Assembly (NCBI RefSeq): GCF_963855985.1
Contig: NC_087090.1
Coordinates: 14,506,501 to 14,570,500, forward strand
DNA: 64,000 nucleotides
Origin: Ostrinia nubilalis
Taxonomy: Eukaryota > Arthropoda > Insecta > Lepidoptera > Crambidae
Reading direction: 5' to 3'
In this document: piece by piece, positions 1 to 12,100 of the stretch
How positions within the stretch are numbered: position 1 is the stretch's first letter
Layout: each line of letters begins with the position of its first letter
Notes under the pieces: generated by a model
What the model was told of the DNA's origin: nothing
The model's input: the letters and a program-made list of their open reading frames with translations, nothing else
Database searches by the model: none
Made by a program: the position numbers and the translations under genes

Positions 1-48
1 AATGTAATTTCTAGCAAGGTGGTGAACTATAGAGGTGTTATACCCACA

Positions 49-95
49 GTCACGTGACTTATAGGGGGCGTGGCCCGTCAAAACGGCGCATGCGC
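49..95. promoter_or_regulatory. Promoter-like cluster: E-box palindrome and NRF1-type palindrome
   Basis: GTCACGTGAC (49-58, extending to a 12-bp palindrome) is an E-box of the Max/USF/MITF class. GCGCATGCGC (86-95) matches the NRF1/Ewg core. A GGGGGCGTGGCC GC-box-like word lies between them. The sequence shows only the motifs; the promoter role is inferred. No coding exon is visible next to it inside the window. Confidence 0.35.
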
Positions 96-2984
96 AGAAA
101 ACAAACTTAATTATGTTACGACGCGACACGACGCCGTGGAATACACTTTATTTTGTTATACCGGCATTGAATTAGAACAGTACAATTTAGACTGTCGTCA
201 TAATTATAAACATGATCCACCTTACTAGAAAAACAGTGAAGCTCAAGTGCGGTTATACTTTTACAGACCTAAGTGGATTACTGGTCGGCGGGAAATCGGG
301 CAATGGTTCTCTCTAAGATACACGTTGATACAACTAGCGATTGCGTATACTAAACCAAATATACGTATAGAGGTACATACATACCTGCGTGTAGCCACTA
401 AATAACAAACTAACATGTACACTAAGAAAATAATGAAACCATATAAGCCAAATGTGTTAAAAATCGAGCTTCCGTCTCTTAAGTTAATAAAAATCTTATT
501 TACACGTGTAATACCAAAACAATAATAGATTGATATTGTTTAAAAATTAATTATAAAAAAACAATAAAACGATTTTTTTGCTAAGCAATTAAAACAATAA
601 ATAGATGGCATCGTGCGAGCCAAGGCGAAGAGTACTGTCTGATAAAATGCTTTATGCCGATTCTCAGTACTTGTAATATACCCTTAAACCAATCGTAGGT
701 GTCAAATGTGCGTCAGAAGTGCTATAGGTTCCTTAACAGTCGAAATTTCGAGTTGCTTAATCAACTAATACTGAAAGCACCATTTTATATTACCTAATTA
801 ATCAATTCTTATATAAATCCGATAGTTATAATTTTGAATTTTGAGGTTTTCTGAAGATCATGAAGGCGTATTAAGAAAATTGCTTATTATAGGATATAAT
901 TGGGGTCAATTTATCATTTTGTCTTAAGGCTAAAACAATTCATAAGTTGAAAATCATAATAAATATCGCCCTTTTTGTAGTTCTCCCTTAAATGGGATCT
1001 TGACATCCAAAACTTGTATAATAAAATATTTTAGTTACACATCATCTAGAATAATCCTGTGTAAAATGGCATCAAATACTACAAAACTAGTTTAATACTG
1101 AGACGATATCATAAGTTAGATGCAGCGTTTTTATTTCTATCGCAATGAAGCTTACCGTTTAAAACAAAACAAATATTCGTGTAGTAGCGGAATTCAAATG
1201 GCAGTCTACAGTAACTACGCGGTTATATTTTAATATAAATAAAAAATGGAAGAGCTAACGATATAATGACGAAACTATAAGGGTTCCTTGTCAGCCTACG
1301 GAACCCTAAAACCGGAAAATAATTAAAAAATGTGTCACAGTCGAAATTGATACAGTGATGACGTATAAAATCCGTAAGAATCTATGGCTGTATGAGCATT
1401 AGTTTTATATCTGGACATTTCGTAACACGTCAAATCGTACTAAATACTTCCCCAAAACATCAAACTGAAAATGTTTCCATTTTAGGATAGTTAATAACGA
1501 AGACAATGATTAAATTTGTGTTAGTAAAACGACATAAATACATAAATTGTTAAGACGGTCTCCTGGGACCGCTTTGGCTTTATTGGAAGTAAGCAACATA
1601 CATCAGCCATCCTATTTCCAAATACGTAAATTGAGACAAAACTAACTTCAGAACTCGAGTATTTTTATGTTTTTAAAAGTTCAGAAGAACAAAGTGTTGT
1701 TGGTACACCATTTGCAAACATTTTCGACTATCACGACATTCTTTTTGACGACACATCAATGTAAACTTTAAGCAGCTGTAATAGAAGCGATTTTGTAACT
1801 AAAAATTATATTCTGATGTGCGGTCGACTGTACGACGTCATACTCCTTCTATATGATAGCATTAGTTAATACAATTAGATGCCAAGTCGATCTGATATTG
1901 TTCACCCGTTTAATAAAATAATTATTTAAATTACATTAGTAACTCATATGACACTCACGCGATTGACTTCTTATTGTCACGAATGCAATAATGAAAAATA
2001 TATAATTAATAATCACTGCAGTACATAAAGATGTGTACACACGGCTCCTTACATAGGCATATTATTATACATACAATATATTACTGTGTACAGACCTTAC
2101 GAGTAGTCTGTTTACACTATTTTCTATTTCATAATGTGATCAAAATACCTTAAGTGTTTTAATATTCCATACAACATTTATTATTATTTATATCTAAATT
2201 TTAATCTCATAGTTACAATCGGTAACTTATAATAACAGATGCGTAGAGACGGTTCAGAATAAGATAAATTATATGGCATTTTGTTTTTCATCACATAATA
2301 CAAAATAGTGTAACGCCGAATAATATGACAGTGCGCGATCTTACTCACCTTAAGTGCTATATTTCACCTGATTTTACTTTTTATATCATAGTTATACAAT
2401 AATTATATACATTACAATTATTCACAATCGTAGTTATCTAATCAATGTTTCAAGCGTCGTCCTGTTTATAAAAAATATTTACAAATTCGCTTAACTGGAC
2501 ACCTACCTTATTACCAGTCGAATTTGTTTAGAATCCGTGATTATGTTACAAGTCTATCGAGTTATGTTACAGCGCACAGAGAAGCAAGCGTCGGAGCTAC
2601 GCCGAGCGGCGGCGGTCTATCGAACCGGACAAACTAAACTAAAACGTAGCGACCACGTCGACGAAGTATCCTAACTTACTCGTATTTGATCCCAAGCATG
2701 ATATAGAAAGAGAAATCGTACCATCGAAGACGTACAAAAGAGGTAAACGGTTAAAAAGTCAAAATTTCACGCAGAGTCGAGGACGCACGCACAAGATTAC
2801 CGCAAGCCGTCAGCGCTAAATAAAAAAAACATCACATATCCATCAGACGGACCACTTACGCACTAGGAAATACCTAAACTGTAAAATAGGTACAAACAAC
2901 GTCCTCACTATCCAGAAGGCAAAATTGGCACTTAAGACGAAGTTCGCTCCTTTCTTTATGATCGTTTCGAGGAAGGTCGTCAGC

Positions 2985-3125
2985 GTCGCGGGCCGCGGCG
3001 CGGGCGCGAGCTCCGAGCACGCGCATTCGCAGCGCGGCCGCTCGCGAGCGTGGCGCGGCCGCTCGCGAGCATGGCGTGCGCGCTCGCGAGCGCTGTGCGC
3101 GGCCCGCAGCGGCGCGGGGGGCGGG
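2985..3125. repeat. GC-rich tract with short internal repeats at the CTDSP 3-prime end
   Basis: This is a highly GC-rich patch just downstream of the CTDSP stop codon (minus strand), in otherwise AT-rich DNA. A word close to GCGGCCGCTCGCGAGC recurs at about 3036-3051, 3056-3071 and, more loosely, near 3082. Open frames cross it in several phases on both strands, which reflects the lack of AT-rich stop codons rather than real genes. It probably lies in the CTDSP 3-prime UTR. Confidence 0.5.
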
Positions 3126-3133
3126 GGCCGCGG

Positions 3134-6100
3134 CTATGTGGCCGGCGCGCTGTTCTGTGTCGGGTTGTACGGGTGGTTGGAGTTGCGCAACACTGTGTAT
3201 ACACTGTCCACCTTGCTTAGTTTCTCGAAAAACGGTATCAAGTCCAATAGTTCTGAATCTGTCATGTCGTCGAACCATGACGCGACAGGTACCTGCAAAT
3301 AAAACATGTTATGAGATATGATTTCAAACGATAATATCTTGCAGACTGAAACAAAAGAGTGATGATTCAAATCTGAACCAGATTCAAATCTAACCTTATT
3401 ATGTGCTGCGAATCAAATTCAACATTTACGTTGCAAAATAGCACATATAACTACTGAAAAAGATGCTAAAGCAGGGTTTCCCAAACCATGGGCCCTGCCT
3501 GTAGAACAACACACCACCCTACCGATCCAACCACTGGGCAGCGGGCGAAATTTCCTTTAGGTGGGTCCCAAGTTTGGGAACTTGTATTAGATGAGTCGTA
3601 GCCCAGACAACTTTGGGAACCACTGTGCTAATGTGTTTGGCACGATGTGTGATCATCTGTACATGCATACTCTACAAAACAAAATACTAGAAATACTATT
3701 AGAAACAGTGACTGTCATGGGTAGGCAGACAGCAGTTATCATCCAAGATACAGGAACAATGACATTAACATCATAAAACCTCATTGTCTCATTATCTACG
3801 TGTAACCGTGTTATCTTTTCTTATCATCCGCGCTGACTGGCCAGGACACTTGCCTTGAATGCAATTCCTATTGATACCAAAAACCAATGGCATCAGTCAA
3901 ATATATTTTAAACAGAACTAAGTCTTTAGTTCACTCATGTTATCATCATTTTGTAGTCATTATTAGTGACTTTTTTAATTTTAATTTGCAGGTTAAAATT
4001 TTCAATCTCGTAAAACAAATTTTTACTTACTAGCACAGCGACAGAGTAGACTTTGTTCAACAGAGTAGGTATTGTTATAGTGCTCACCACTATAACAATA
4101 CCTACTCTGAAAATAATACTTCTAATTTCCGTACCTTGTTTTACTTGTATAGCACAAGGTAGTTATTTCGAGGCCAAGAAAATTGATGTAATCTGGTGCA
4201 TTCTTAGAAGTGAATACCGTAAAAGCAGTAGTGGCTTAAGTTATTTTAGATCGTGCAAAACTGATTAGCTGTATTTTACTGAATTACAATATAGGTCAGT
4301 CAAGAGGGGAGGGACGGATTCATTTCTTTTTTTCTAAAAGAAAAAGTTACAGTCATCAATATTAAATAATGAGGGAAAGACTGAAAAGAGTGAGAACGAA
4401 AGGGATAGAGAGACAGCGGGGAACAATAATACACATTGTTCCCCGCTGTACGTTTAGTTAGGTTAGTTCTTGCAGCATTTCCCACGTGGATTAAGCTGTG
4501 CATAAGTAAGATAAATATAAAGATAAAAATGTGAAAGCACACGAGTATTTTAACACTGTTTTATCTTTAAATGGAAACTTATAGCAAGTTGTAAATTCTA
4601 CTAGCGATCCGCTCCGGCTTCTCATGATATTTTTTGCTGAAAACTGCATTAAAATCGGTTGCGTAGTTTCTTTAAACTTTATCTAAGCGTACAGAAAGCC
4701 TCCCGATTATGTCTATGTATAGATGTTTAGCTGTAAATGTCCCTAAAAATGTAAGATAAACACTCACAGCATTGTCCGGGTGGAATATGTACGAAGCTGG
4801 CGAGTTGTCGACGATGACGACGCGTCGGAGGTCGCGGCCGAGGCTGTTGAGGTCCTTCACGTAGTTGCCGCGGTGGAACACGCAGCTGTCGCGGAACAAC
4901 CGCGCGCGGAACACGCCCCATCTAGAACAAATTGCGGAAAAAGTCAGTACAACTCCATTAAATAAGAAGCTGTACGGCCAACCTAGGGAGTGTAGGCCAA
5001 ATCCTCCATTTGCATCTGGTAAATTAGAGAGTCGTTGTTGATACCCTGGGATGAAGATGTATGCGAATTAACGAGTCAGTGCCTCGATAGGCGAATCGAT
5101 TAGAGTAAAAAGTTCATTGTGTAGAACATTTTGGTTTCCTATAAGCAATCAGCTTGTACTAAACATGCATTAACTGATTCCGATTAGGGCGTCCAGTATT
5201 TTCGATGTCGTTCTTCATTAGCTGACATGCTGGTGATGTAGTGCGTGTAGCTTCCATGAAGGTATGTAATAGATAGTTCCCCACACTAGGGTACTTTAGG
5301 GCCCCTTGGTGTCTATGTTCGCATCCCAAGGGGTTTTACTAAGGGGTCATTCCATGACAAATGTTACCGAGGGTGAAAATCTAAATATGTTCTTTTCGCA
5401 TTAAATCTGATGAATTTTGAAAGTAAACATTCCAAATTATAATGTGCAACAAAAAAAATCTGATAGAAACAAGTAATTTTAAGTTATTAGTCTTCAAAGT
5501 CTATACTTAAGTCAACTATCTGAATGATCATTTTCTCTCTAATTATTGGTAATACGATTTCGAAAAAACTATCAATCTGTGAACCGTTTTGCCACTATAT
5601 GATTTGAGGGTATTTATCATAGTATTGGTAGATAGCGTCATAGTCCCAAAAAAATGTATAATTATCAAGTTTTAAGTGTGTTTTCTTGTTACTTCGGCGA
5701 TGTAACACCCGAAACAAAAAAACAGGTATTTGTTTTATTATTGTACCTTACACATGGATTAGGGTAACAATATTTGGTAAAAGTAAGGTCATGGTAGTAA
5801 TGATTTCAAATACTAACTAATATCTGAGCATGATACTAATTTAGAATGTTTTTTTCTTGATTAAAAACTGTAACACCCGAAACGTTTCGGGTATTACATT
5901 TTTATTTATATGTCGATAATGTGTGTATATTGCTTGGAGAAATCAAAAAGTATTACTGTGAGGGTCCTTCGACCTCCCACTAGCGCTGACATCAGAAAAG
6001 GAGTCATAATTCTCTATTTAAGACTTTTTTGAAATGTCGACTTAACACTAAAATTAAGGTATTGCTAAAAAGTCTCGATGTTTGATATTTCCAATAAATA

Positions 6101-9100
6101 TCGTAATTAGAAATTAACGTAATGCTATTTCAAGCCAAAAACAATAGAAAAAGCTATATGCTGAGGAAAAATTAAACTTGAACTTTGTATATTTTAAAAA
6201 AAAAGCTGCTTCGTAATTGCAAACCAGAATTCGCTCTGTTTGTGTTTATTTGTTGTACTCCTTATTTTGTAGTACCTAGAGACTAATAAAACACCGATTT
6301 TATCGATAAAACGCGTTGAATTTTCGTACTCGTAACACCCGAAACAAAGAAAAAGTTCATAAAAAAATAGTAAAACGTTTTACGTAACAGTGATTGTATG
6401 TTACATGATTTGGAAATTTCATACTTTAGAAGTCCTGTAAGTTTTAGGTATGATTCCTTAAGAAAATTCGCTAAATTTCGAGTAAATGCAGCAACAGTCA
6501 GAACATAGAGGCAAAATCTCGTAACGCCCGAAACGCACACTTTTTGACTCATATTTTCGTTATCCTACATTCTAAGCTGTACAAACTTTATTATTTAGAT
6601 AAAACAACTAAAAACGGACAGATTGAGACACTAACATTATTAAAATACTATTTCAAAATACATGAAATTGTTTAAAATGTGTGTACGAACGTAACACCCG
6701 AAACGATGGAATGACCCTAAGGTCGATGGGGGTCCAGCAGGTCAGCCACGGGGTCGGCGTACTTGGCGAGCGAGGCGGTAAACAGTACGCACTCGTACAG
6801 TTCTCCACAGCGCCGCAGGAACTGTCCACGCGCCGCGGTCTATACTGTAGCCTGTATACTGTCTACACTGTGCTCACCTGTCCAGCAGGTCAGCCACGGG
6901 GTCGGCGTACTTGGCGAGCGAGGCGGTGAACAGTACGCACTCGTACAGTTCACCACAGCGCCGCAGGAACTGTCCACGCGCCGCTGTCTATACTGTAGCC
7001 TGTATACTGTCTACACTGTGCTCACCTGTCCAAGAGGTCAGCCACGGGGTCGGCGTACTTGGCGAGCGAGGCGGTGAACAGTACGCACTCGTACAGTTCA
7101 CCACAGCGCCGCAGGAACTGTCCACGCGCCGCTGTCTATACTGTAGCCTGTATACTGTCAACACTGTGCTCACCTGTCCAACAGGTCAGCCACGGGGTCG
7201 GCGTACTTGGCGAGCGAGGCGGTGAATAGTACGCACTCGTACAGTTCACCACAGCGCCGCAGGAACTCATCCACGTGCGGCCGTTTCAACACGTACACCT
7301 GGTGCACCGCGCCGTCTATCTCTACCGGCACCACGAAGTCTGCGTTGTTTATGGGCTGGAAGAGAGATTTGATGGTTAACAACTTGACTCTACATATAAT
7401 TATCGCGTCACTAAGGGTACCTCCAAACTTGAAGGCGCCCTAAACTATTTTATTAACGGGTATTTGGCACCACCTTTTGCAGTTGGGCGCCACTGGAGAG
7501 TAAAGTCCTGTCAGTTGACTAAGATGTGGAGCCAACAGGTGGGTGATAGAAGAACTATCACATTTGCAACCACCAGGTGAGAGCGCAATCAAGGAAATCG
7601 TCATTGAAGTACGTTGACGTTTGTAAGCTGTCAAAATGCGATGCTGTATAATTCTGTATACACGGTGGGGAGAAGCTATTATTTTACGGGACATGTCATA
7701 GCAACCTAGGTTTATTAGCAGCTCGAAAATTGCCACAATTCGCAGATTCGGTCCCGGTATCGCTTTAGTGTTCTGCGTTTGCAATTCATCTTGACGAGAT
7801 GATTAAGTATGCTGCAGTGCTTTCAGAAGCCTAAGCATAGATCTTAGTTACAATAGCTTAACAATAGATCGGGTGGTAAGCTACCCTGGCACAATGCCAG
7901 AATCCGTTAAAGCTTGCATACAACGCTATTCGTAACAGCTTATTATGATTTGGAAAAATATGTTACTGCTTGAAACAATATGGTTATTGTTACACTAAAG
8001 ACTGTTTATTTTCACTTCCTCTTTTATAGCACTCACACAAGGAATGTGCATTCGTAAAGAAAGATTAGGGAAAACTAATCTGTCTTAATTCACCTTCGTG
8101 TTCACGTGATATTAATATCACGATATGACTGCAATCAAAAAGTCGTCAACTAATGATGCAAGTAAGTAATTCAAGAACACATACAATGAGGACATTACAG
8201 GTAGTAATGGCTTCTGCCTTTGTCCTTCGAGCAAGAATTTAAAACAATACTTGTATTCTGACTATCCAAAAGAAAGTAACATGGAAAACATATTAAAATA
8301 CAAACATACAATACAGTGCCATAAAGTATTATGAACTATGACAATCGTCGAGTCATAGTTAGTTACTTGAAAGCCTTTTCAACAACTACGAAGCAACATA
8401 ACAATACTTATGAGGTTGTATGGACGGCAATACATAAGGTGCCACAGTGTATCTTATTTATTTGTAAAAGTTGCGATTTTTTGCAACAAAAAATATGTAA
8501 TCGTTGTTGCGTTTGTAACTTTGTACTTTACTGCACTATCTTTCCTCCATTATTAAATGCAGTAACAAACAAAAGTACGTTATATTTACGATACATAAAC
8601 TGATTGTTTACAAACACCAAGTTCCATTTCAATATAATGAATAATATCAATGTCAAGTTGACTCATCGCACGAGAACTAAAACAATTTGAATCGATGAAT
8701 AACTTAATCATCATCCGATAAATTGTGTTTTCTATCCAATTTTAATTACGCAATTTATAGATCTAATTAGTTGGTCAATGGATTAATTGAATCATGACGT
8801 TCAATTGCATATAAATAATAATTAATATTATCCATTTGTTACGTAAAATACGATTTAGTGATATAATAAATCAAAATCGACGACTCGAAACCGTTTTTTG
8901 TTCTGTTATGTAGTAAATAATTGCTATACGATCAAAAATAGTATAGGTATTTCTTTGCCCATCAATTTGTAACGGATCACGTAGTTTAGTTAATCATTCT
9001 CAAGAGTAGGCAGAGGTTGGGAATTCGATCATCAAAAGGCACAGTAGTCACATAAAAAGTTTATTGGCTGTATTTTGTTTATACCAGATTTTCTTTAGGA

Positions 9101-12100
9101 CATGGAATTCTTCTACTAAAACGATTAGATGTTAGTGGTTTAGTTAGACTACGGTTTGAAGGTACTGGATTCGACGAAATCTCTACAGAATAAATGTTTA
9201 GTTAGGATTTCAAATACATAGTATGTTCCCACAGAAATATGATTCCGTTCTTTCTAAGACACATTGAGAGAGTAATATCTACGCAAACAGGACCTTGGAC
9301 AAATCTAATAAAAAAAACCAGACCCATCAATGAATGACTCTTGCCATTTGTGCCATTTGCCACTAAAAATTATATAAGGTTGCAGTTTTCGCGCAGCAAT
9401 AACTACCTTATCCAATCCCATTGTGACTCAACTTTGATTGACTAGTCACACAATCGATCCCAACGTCCAAACCAAGGTCGGAGCCTTGACATGCGAGGAG
9501 CTGACCAAAAAGGCACAACAATACAGCAATAGAACACATGGTGCACGACACATTGTATGCAGAAACGTGAAATCGTGTAATGATGGTCATTAAATGTATT
9601 TTATTACCAACAAGCATTCGCGGTATTCACCTGCGACCGGGGACTCCATTGTTTCATTTATTAGTCACCTTATTAATGCAAAATTGTATATTTATTTTGC
9701 TGCATATTAGAAACTTGACTGCGAAATTGCGATGTTAGATTTTCTTGAATTTGTGTCGACTAAACGAATTATGAGCAAGGTTTTTGGGAAATTGGCTGTT
9801 GAAACAACCTTTGTCGAGGACGAATTATTCGGCAACTTAATTATGAAGCTGAAATTATAACTTTTAGGAAGAAAGCGGTGATGATATTAAAAAGCTTTTT
9901 GTCGCACTTTTAACGAGCCAGAAGATAAAAACAGATTTAATAATGGGCGAAGCAATATAAGCTTAAATGAAAAATATAATTAATAAATCTTCTAAGCACA
10001 GTAGTTTGAGCCAAGAATTTTGTACCCAGAAGTGACTATGAAAAACCTAACACCTAATAGAAAGTATTCCATGTACCTTAGAATCAACCTTCAAAAAAAT
10101 GAATGTAGCAATTTTTGCTTACTACACTTTTACAACCATTGTAAAACTACAGTTATTAAGTAAGCTGAACACGCAAGAAAGCAAAAGGCCTTTATTATTA
10201 TTTATAAATAGCTTTGATATAAAACTATTTGCGTGCGTGTCAGAGTTCATTTCACAGGCGTGGCTAAAAATAGCGAATCATTTCACCTTTGTAAACTAGA
10301 TCGCACGTTTCAGTCGGAAGAGAAATCGATTAAGTAGGCTCGCCTGTCACTAGATGCCCTTTAGTATGATGAATTGCTATATCAATAAGTTTAGTTAGAG
10401 CATGGCATAAAACCACCAACCTGACTGAGCGAATGGACATCTTTTTTTTGTGAAGGAAATGTGTATCAAACTTGTTGCAGCCCCCGAAGGATGCTATGAG
10501 AGAGACCTTGTCATATAGCGACCAGCCCCCTAAAAACTGCGCGTTTAACTCAAGCCACTATTTCGCAAGATTTCGCAAGTATCGCAGTTCGCATAAAAGG
10601 AAAATCTGCGGTATCCAAAGATGATGTCACTAGCAATAACCATAGATAAATAGAGTTTATACGGAACATAACTCGACCGATCAGCACAGAATACCTTCTG
10701 CATTCGCCTATAGCTATTCAGCTGTTAAGACGAAATAGGTCTAGCTCCTTAAAGTATGCTTCTACAACATAATTTATACGTCCTGTACGAATAAATTTAA
10801 TGGCAAAAGGGGAGTTCCTTTAACCTAGCGAGCGTCAGAGCGCTATAGCGCCGAGCTGTCTTCTACTATGACGACGTTTACTGTCCGACAGTCCAAGGCA
10901 CATAAGATTCTACATTTTTGTTCCAAATTACCCCAAATAACAACGACTTAAGATAGTGGATTCCTCGATGCGCCCTGGTTACATGCGCTATGAATGGGTT
11001 CCATTTGACGAAGTTATAATCGAGTGATTCTACTGAAACAACCTCCATAGGATACGTACAGATCGTAGGTTGGAAATGCACATGACTCACCGTTTGCTCC
11101 AGACGTTAAAACCTACGTTTTTTTTATCGGGAACAGTGTGACTCATTTGGAAAAATATGCCATCGCACAATGAAGCTGTTTTAAAGCAAATGCCACTTGA
11201 GACAATAGGATCAACTTCAGGCATGATTTAAATAACTAATAAGGATTGATATTTTGTACAATTAGTCGTCTCATGCAGTCTCAAGAGCATACAGCTTAAT
11301 GAACTGCCTTATAGGGTTAATTGATTTGTCAAAATGATTCTGCTAAACGATTACATACTTCCAATTCATTTGTGCAAGACTGATGCAAGCGATATTATTA
11401 GGCACCAAAACTGAAAGAAAATTAACTGCTAATTTGTATAATTAATTTATTACACGGGGAAACATTTCCCTTGTGTCTTTAATAACTCAACTTGAGTTAT
11501 TGGCCAAATAATGTTATCCAGAAACAAAATTCAAATTCTGTATTGGTATGTATGTAGGTCCTTTTCAGGGCACTTACACACGTCCCAAATTCCCAATATA
11601 GCATGGCCTACTAACACTTCGGGACAACTTAACGGTTGGTGCTGAGAACTGAAGAAGTGGCGAAAGAAAGTCAACTTTGTGAAAAAAAGTTTAGTGATTT
11701 TGGTTAACCAATGTCCAGTGTCTTAAGTAGCTCAGATGGTCCGGCATGCAAAAGGTCGTGGATTCGATTCCCGCCTTAGAAAGTTCGATTTTTTCAAGTT
11801 AATCATAATTTAGTTTGAGAAGCGACTCCAACCACTAGCTAACCCCTATCATATCAGACAGGGTCGGTATTTTTAGTCGAGCCGCAGTAGTTGCTCTGCG
11901 ATTTCTAAGGCTTCGACTACTGAGGGGGCGTCTAACCTGTTACCTGCGTCTGTGTTATGAATATTGCCCGTATTATTTTCATATGCAGATAATTTCCGCA
12001 AAATAGTGGTATCTTAAAAAAACAAATACATGTAAACAACCAGTCGCATATTTACCAAATCAAAGTAAATAAATAGTAATCAAAATATAATTGCAAAAAA

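Larger units (their letters stand above)
1..3133. other. Gene-poor stretch: CTDSP 3-prime UTR plus intergenic DNA
   Basis: No coding exon was recognised here. The part next to 3134 should be the 3-prime UTR of the minus-strand CTD phosphatase gene. Several TTTATT words (AATAAA on the minus strand) occur, so the poly(A) site cannot be chosen by eye. Most of the stretch is AT-rich and without obvious repeats. The leftmost 130 bases are different: GC-rich, with a GTCACGTGAC palindrome (49-58) and a GCGCATGCGC palindrome (86-95). That would fit a promoter of a gene lying off the window. Around 2985-3125 there is a very GC-rich tract with internal repeats. Confidence 0.5.

Noticed and set aside
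2925..3302. Plus-strand 125-codon frame over the CTDSP last exon
   Set aside because: It is antisense to a clear CTDSP exon and passes through the GC repeat tract; no motif.
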